64,000 nt of DNA from DATAEY01 sp045805565. Lineage in GTDB: Bacteria > Actinomycetota > Thermoleophilia > Solirubrobacterales > Solirubrobacteraceae. Within the stretch, counting starts at the first letter, position 1; every line of letters begins with the position of its first letter. The stretch spans positions 62,001 to 126,000 of the forward strand of contig JBJMKZ010000043.1 in the NCBI GenBank assembly GCA_045805565.1, written 5' to 3'. Positions 60,429 to 64,000 of the stretch are shown piece after piece. The notes below the pieces were generated by a model. The model was given only the letters and a program-made list of their open reading frames with translations. It searched no databases and had not been told where the DNA came from. The translations under genes and the position numbers were made by a program.

Positions 60429-60830
60429 CTACTCCCGCAGCCCTACGGCTTCGAGGGCCTCGGCTCTGGTCGCGTACTCGCGACCACTCGCGATCCTCCC
60501 TTCTCGGAGGGTGCAGACGACGTAATAGCGCCCGCCCGTGCGAACGCCACTCGCCCGAGCGCGTCCTGAGTTGCGGATGACGCACGCGACCCTCTCGCCC
60601 TCCGCAAAGATCACCTCCTGCACCTCGGCACGAAGCTGCTCGAAGATCTCGATCCAGTCCTCGTAGTAGTGGCGCAGCCCGGCCTCACCGTGGATGACTC
60701 CTACATCGTCCGCTGCCCCTTCGACGGCCCGCCATTCGATCTCGGGATGCCAGAACTCGGTCACCGCATCAAGGCCGCGCTCGAATGCCTCGAACTGGCG
60801 ACGCACGACCTCCACGTTCTCCTGCGACAT
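60429..60830 (-). CDS. SnoaL-like (NTF2-fold) protein
   Basis: A 133-residue protein starting MSQENVEVVRRQFEAFERGL, with HPEIEWRAVEG and a C-terminal end TRAEALEAVGLRE shared with the next gene. It is a tandem paralog of the gene at 59994-60425 and of the one at 23994-24392. The upstream side holds repeat copy B and its tRNA-like fragment about 60 bases away. Confidence 0.78.
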   Translation of the reverse strand: MSQENVEVVRRQFEAFERGLDAVTEFWHPEIEWRAVEGAADDVGVIHGEAGLRHYYEDWIEIFEQLRAEVQEVIFAEGERVACVIRNSGRARASGVRTGGRYYVVCTLREGRIASGREYATRAEALEAVGLRE

Positions 60831-60888
60831 CGCCCGCCGAGTATCCCGCCTCTGACCAGACCAAATCATCTGCTCGATTCGCCTGCAA

Positions 60889-60994
60889 CGGAGCGGCGAT
60901 GGAATCGAACAATCCAAGCGTGGGGTTGCCACGCCCTGCCGGTTTTGAAGACCAGCGTTGCGGGTCAGACTTGTCGGGCGTATGCAGGAGCTTT
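60889..60994 (-). repeat. Copy B of the three-copy repeat, with a tRNA-Sec-like 3' fragment
   Basis: On the minus strand GCTGGTCTTCAAAACCGGC forms an anticodon arm with loop CTTCAAA (anticodon TCA). It is followed by a long variable-arm-like hairpin GCGTGG/CCACGC (60918-60934), a T-loop TTCGATT (60903-60909), and an acceptor-like GCCGCTCCG end at 60889. The T stem has one mismatch and no matching 5' acceptor or D arm was found. It reads as the 3' two-thirds of a tRNA-Sec, probably not functional. The second conserved block is at 60981-60994. Confidence 0.45.
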
Positions 60995-61261
60995 CCTGGG
61001 CGGTCTTCGGTCCTGCGATGGTTTTGCGATGGTCGCTGGCCAAGGGCTCGCGACGCGCTCCGACATCGTGAGCTGCTCCGAAGCGCACACGCGTACACCT
61101 GGGAGCCGTAGCAGTATGCGGAGCGATAGCGGGACCGTGATGACGTGACAACCAGAAGATCCCATGGGACAGCTTTTCTTCGACATATCGATGTCGCGGG
61201 GCGAACCGGTCACAGGCATTGAGAACCCGCGGCCGCAGCGGCCGCCTACCGAGGAGGCTCG
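60995..61261. other. Gap between repeat B and the reductase gene
   Basis: No gene, promoter or RNA was recognised between repeat copy B and the RibD-like gene. The frames that cross it are Arg/Ser/Pro-rich and unconvincing. Confidence 0.4.
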
Positions 61262-61909
61262 ATGAGCAAGTTCAGGTGCGACATCTCAATCTCGGCCGAC
61301 GGGTTCATAGCCGGTCCCAACCAGAGCGACGAGAACCCGCTCGGCGAGGGCGGCGAGCAGCTACATGACTGGGTGGTTGCGCTGGCTGCCTGGCGTGAGG
61401 CCCACAGCAAGCAAGGAGGCGAGGTGAACGCGAGCACCCCGATCATGGAGGAGGCCAGCGAGAACGTCGGCGCTGGCCTGATGGGCCGGAACATGTTCGG
61501 CCCCCCGAGTGGCGGGGACTGGGGAGAGGGGGAGTGGAAGGGATGGTGGGGAGACGACCCGCCCTACCACAACGACGTGTTCATCCTTACCCATCACGAG
61601 CGCGATCCAGTGGAGATGGAGGGAGCGACCACGTTCCACTTCGTCACCGAGGGGATCGAGCGCGCGCTGGAGCGCGCGAAGGACGCCGCGGGCGGCAAGG
61701 ACGTACGGCTCTGGGGCGGCGCGCAGGCCATCCAGCAGTACCTGGCGGCGGGGCTGCTGGACGAGCTTGAGCTCCACGTCGTCCCGGTGCTGCTCGGCGA
61801 CGGTGCTCGTCTCTTCGACAATCTCGGGGACGCGGAAGTGCAGCTCGAGCAGGTCCGAGCCGTCGAGGCGCCCGGCGTCACCCACCTCAAGTACAGGCTG
61901 GTGACATGA
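61262..61909 (+). CDS. RibD C-terminal/dihydrofolate reductase-like protein
   Basis: A 215-residue protein of the RibD_C family. CDISISADGFIAGPNQSDENP opens the fold (shown as its core ISISADGFIAGPNQ), LMGRNMFGPPSGGDW is the substrate loop, and VRLWGGAQAIQQYLAAGLLD with ELHVVPVLLGDGARLF binds NADPH. Stand-alone members are often called dihydrofolate reductase family proteins, with unproven substrates. GAGGAGG precedes the ATG. Confidence 0.85.
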   Translation: MSKFRCDISISADGFIAGPNQSDENPLGEGGEQLHDWVVALAAWREAHSKQGGEVNASTPIMEEASENVGAGLMGRNMFGPPSGGDWGEGEWKGWWGDDPPYHNDVFILTHHERDPVEMEGATTFHFVTEGIERALERAKDAAGGKDVRLWGGAQAIQQYLAAGLLDELELHVVPVLLGDGARLFDNLGDAEVQLEQVRAVEAPGVTHLKYRLVT

Positions 61910-62230
61910 ACGGATCGCCAAGCGGCCGCCAACCGCTCATAGCGAGTGACGACCGCGCCGGTGCGCGACGTGACCGCGCAGAACCGCACCTTGGCGGTGG
62001 GCCATTTTTGGCGCGGACGGCTTCGCACCTGTGCCCTGCCGCGCCCTAGGGCGGGGGGCCGGTGCGAACCGCGCCAAGGCCGGCGCGAAACCGCACACAA
62101 AGGAGGAAGCATGTCCACGTAGCTGCACAACCGGGCTGGTATGGGCTGTTCGGCGACCCGTGCGCAGCCGTGGGAGGCGACGAGCTTTCCGGTCGACGGC
62201 TGGTCAACGATTGTCCACTACGCTTCGTGG
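61910..62230. other. 321-bp gap with a strong RBS and immediate stop
   Basis: AAAGGAGGAAGC at 62099-62110 stands before an ATG at 62111, but the third codon after it is TAG (62120-62122). The frame then stays open into the gene at 62231. No other gene was recognised in the gap. Confidence 0.5.
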
Positions 62231-62545
62231 ATGAGTCCTCCCGCGACCCTTCTCATGTGGTTTCAGCTGCGTTCGCCGGAGCTGGCCGATGACTTTGAGC
62301 GTCTGATGACGGAGGATCGCGACATCGTCCGCGGGTCGCTGGACACGGTCTCGGATTGGCGGCTTACGCGGCCGGCGGACGTGCCCGGACAGGCCATCGG
62401 TCAAGCCGATTACGTGCTGATCGCCGAGATCGTCGAAGTGGAGCGGTTCGAGCAACAGGCGAGCGAACACGTCCAACGCTTGGCGGACGACTTGGCGCAT
62501 CTCGTCTCGAACCGGGGGATGCTCGTCGTGCGTCCCGTCCTTTGA
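62231..62545 (+). CDS. Hypothetical protein, possibly 5' truncated
   Basis: A 104-residue protein: MSPPATLLMWFQLRSPELAD, DFERLMTEDRDIVRGSLDTV, SDWRLTRPADVPG, and YVLIAEIVEVERFEQQASEH. The alpha/beta order resembles dimeric alpha-beta barrel (ABM/Dabb-like) proteins. The start is uncertain: the strong RBS lies 120 bases upstream before an ATG with an in-frame TAG, so the original start may have been lost. The nearby alternatives lack ribosome-binding sites. Confidence 0.6.
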   Translation: MSPPATLLMWFQLRSPELADDFERLMTEDRDIVRGSLDTVSDWRLTRPADVPGQAIGQADYVLIAEIVEVERFEQQASEHVQRLADDLAHLVSNRGMLVVRPVL

Positions 62546-62663
62546 AATCCGCGGTCGGTGCAGGCTGATCAGGCCCGCGCGGAGTAGGCGTGTCGCGGGA
62601 CCGCGGTACTCTTGGGCGGCTCTCCTCGCTGCCGAGAACACGCTTCCCATAGCGATCCTGTCG

Positions 62664-62816
62664 GTGGCGGTGATCGCTGGCGGCTACGTCGCGGTTCTCG
62701 GACTGTGGTGGTTCATTTTCCGGGCTCCCAAGCGAGCCGACCGCCTCGATCGAAGCGGCGAGGATGCATCGGCGCCCGCGGGCGCGGCCTCGGATCCCGA
62801 GCGCTCCAGCCAATAG
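62664..62816 (+). CDS. Small single-TM protein
   Basis: Codons from the GTG at 62664 give about 50 residues: a TM helix VIAGGYVAVLGLWWFIF followed by a charged tail RAPKRADRLDRSGEDASAPA. Upstream the frame stays open (SWAALLAAENTLPIAILSV) to about 62540 but has no ATG, GTG or TTG, so the real start is unknown. It may be 5' truncated. Confidence 0.4.
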   Translation: MAVIAGGYVAVLGLWWFIFRAPKRADRLDRSGEDASAPAGAASDPERSSQ

Positions 62817-62833
62817 CGGCTGGGCCCGTCGTG

Positions 62834-62888
62834 CGGTTTTGAAGACCGGTCTAGGTTCGAGAAGGAAGTCCGAATTTGCAGGGAGCTT
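62834..62888 (-). repeat. Copy C of the three-copy intergenic repeat
   Basis: The plus strand has CGGTTTTGAAGACCG at 62834-62848, identical to copy B over 13 bases, then ATTTGCAGGGAGCTT at 62874-62888. The minus strand shows the tRNA-Sec-like anticodon arm CGGTCTTCAAAACCG, followed by a CCAGCC/GGCTGG hairpin. T-loop and acceptor are not recognisable. Confidence 0.55.
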
Positions 62889-63022
62889 CTAATGCTGCCG
62901 TGCCTCGCGCGATGGTATTTGCGATGGCAGGGGCCGGTGCCGGTCGCCTGCGGAGCACTCCCTAGGGGAACCAGCGAAACGGCCCTGAGTCAGAATCCAG
63001 GGCCGTGTGTGCGGGATGCGCG

Positions 63023-63217
63023 ATGGCGGCGATGGCCGGGGCAACCGGCGCGCGGGCCTGGCTTCAGGCGGCGCACTTGACCTGGCTGACTGCTCGCCGC
63101 ATGAAGGCGGCGACCGTAGCTCTCTGCCTGGCCGGGGCACTTGTCCCCTCTGTCGCGATTAGCGGATCGACCAAGCCGTCCCGCGTCCACCATGCGACGG
63201 CGGCTCAGACGCGCTAA
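63023..63217 (+). CDS. Possible small single-TM protein
   Basis: A 64-residue product with a hydrophobic segment AATVALCLAGALVPSVAISG preceded by LQAAHLTWLTARRMK. The ATG at 63023 lacks a clear ribosome-binding site. It resembles small membrane proteins of unknown role, but could be a chance open frame. Confidence 0.4.
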   Translation: MAAMAGATGARAWLQAAHLTWLTARRMKAATVALCLAGALVPSVAISGSTKPSRVHHATAAQTR

Positions 63218-63524
63218 CCCGCGAAGCGGCGCAGCCTCGGAATCCAGCATGCCGGAGCCGAAGCCCTCCTAGCCCGTCCGAAACGCGTACACGTAGGAGC
63301 CGTCGCTACCGGCCCTTCGTGATGCGTTTCCGTCGATCGGAGGCCGTCGGTAGGGCCGGCCTCTCCCGGGTCTCAGGACTCGGGTAGGCGACGGATTCTC
63401 GCTGCTCCTAACCCGCAGGTCCTCTCCACGCTCCTGCCACTGGTAACCGAAAAGTCACGGTCTGCGCGGACGCAGCCAGAACACTGCGGCCGCCAGCCGA
63501 TAACTCGACCTTCTGGGAGGAAGA
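63218..63524. other. 307-bp gap before the calcium-binding protein gene
   Basis: No gene or RNA is recognised. It should contain the promoter of the beta-roll gene, but no clear -10/-35 pair was seen. Confidence 0.4.
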
Positions 63525-64000
63525 ATGAGGTTCTCGTCGCTTCGCCGGGCCACGAAGGCCCACTCGCCACAGTTCACCGGGGCACTGGTGAGCGTCGCGC
63601 TGGTGGCCGCAGCATCCGCGGCCGCGGCGACCACGACGGCGAAGCCCACTCCTTCGCCCACCCCCAAGGCGTTCTGCCACGGCAAGGCGGCGACGATCGT
63701 CGGCACCCCCGGCGACGACACGCTCACGGGCACCTCCGGCCCGGACGTCATCGCGGGCGGCGGGGGCAACGACAACATCTCGGGCCTCGGGGCCGAGGAC
63801 ACGATCTGCGGGGGCGACGGCAACGACACCATCTCCGGAGGCGCCGCCAACGACGACCTCGACGGGGGCGAAGGCAACGACTTCATGGACGGCGGCGACG
63901 GCAACGACACGATGGCGGGCGGCAACGGCGCCGACACGATGACCGGCCTGGCCGGCAACGACAACATGAGCGGCGGACCCGGGAACGACGAGATCCGTGG
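63525..64000 (+). CDS. Secreted Ca-binding beta-roll (RTX-like) protein, N-terminal part
   Basis: GGGAGGAAGA precedes the ATG. The first 36 codons give a signal peptide (ALVSVALVAAASAAAATTTA), then a Pro/Thr linker, then tandem nonapeptides of the GGxGNDxx type: GGGGNDNIS, GGDGNDTIS, GGEGNDFMD, GGDGNDTMA, GGNGADTMT and GGPGNDEIRG. These bind Ca2+ in a parallel beta-roll. At least nine repeats are in the window and more follow beyond the edge. It is exported; no enzymatic domain is visible so far. Confidence 0.85.
   Translation, partial: MRFSSLRRATKAHSPQFTGALVSVALVAAASAAAATTTAKPTPSPTPKAFCHGKAATIVGTPGDDTLTGTSGPDVIAGGGGNDNISGLGAEDTICGGDGNDTISGGAANDDLDGGEGNDFMDGGDGNDTMAGGNGADTMTGLAGNDNMSGGPGNDEIR

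Noticed and set aside
60889..60994. A complete functional tRNA-Sec.
   Set aside because: No 5' acceptor or D arm pairs with the 3' end, and the T stem has a mismatch, so only a partial copy is supported.
1..64000. CRISPR arrays, insertion sequences, prophage or plasmid origin.
   Set aside because: No direct-repeat array, transposase, integrase, phage structural or replication gene was seen.

Overview
The window is about 64 kb of GC-rich DNA. Genes are tightly packed, with many 4-bp start/stop overlaps (ATGA, GTGA) and frequent GTG or TTG starts. Codon use, the small SnoaL-like proteins starting MSxENVE, SHOCT and MASE1 domains, and the abundance of P450s and acyl-CoA enzymes suggest a free-living actinobacterium, perhaps of the Thermoleophilia/Solirubrobacterales type. 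That placement is an inference. There is no rRNA, complete tRNA, CRISPR array, transposase or phage structural gene.

Layout. 0-6 kb: a minus-strand operon (zinc-finger anti-sigma, ECF sigma factor, M24 peptidase cut by the window edge), and divergently a plus-strand operon of glucose dehydrogenase, GH15 glucoamylase/trehalase and a lipoamide-dehydrogenase-like flavoenzyme that lacks the catalytic His. 6-9.4 kb: sulfite-oxidase-fold Mo enzyme, ferredoxin-reductase-like protein and a zinc-ribbon protein in one operon, then a phosphotriesterase-like hydrolase and a HlyIII membrane protein. 9.4-11.5 kb: an AhpD-like gene read through an in-frame TGA (probable selenocysteine), divergent from a P450. 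11.5-19.5 kb: polysaccharide deacetylase, an acyl-CoA ligase/thiolase/FabG/MaoC operon, a GH3 enzyme and small membrane proteins. 19.6-26.9 kb: secreted proteins, HMG-CoA reductase, DoxX, two cysteine-motif secreted proteins and a second deacetylase. 27-36 kb: PfkB kinase, a coupled operon of alpha-dioxygenase, P450 and aldehyde dehydrogenase, proline iminopeptidase and a POT transporter. 36-44 kb: cupin, secreted phosphoesterase, methyltransferase, diguanylate cyclase, Na+/H+ antiporter, MOSC protein and a class III adenylyl cyclase. 44.6-49.8 kb: basic proteins, cupredoxin, HAD, a second P450 and a beta-propeller. 50-57 kb: glycosyltransferase, ArsR/CDF metal pair, MBL and HD hydrolases, and a TetR/methyltransferase pair. 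57-64 kb: a looser region of small genes, frameshifts and long non-coding stretches, with a three-copy repeat whose core resembles a tRNA-Sec anticodon arm. A Ca-binding beta-roll protein runs off the right edge.

How the genes fit together. The clearest functional units are: glucan to glucose to gluconolactone (GH15 plus glucose dehydrogenase); fatty-acid activation and chain modification (ligase, thiolase, ketoreductase, hydratase); and a predicted fatty-acid alpha-oxidation unit in which an alpha-dioxygenase makes a shortened aldehyde that the coupled dehydrogenase would oxidise. The probable selenoprotein and the tRNA-Sec-like repeat both point to selenocysteine use in this genome, but no selA, selB or selD is visible here.
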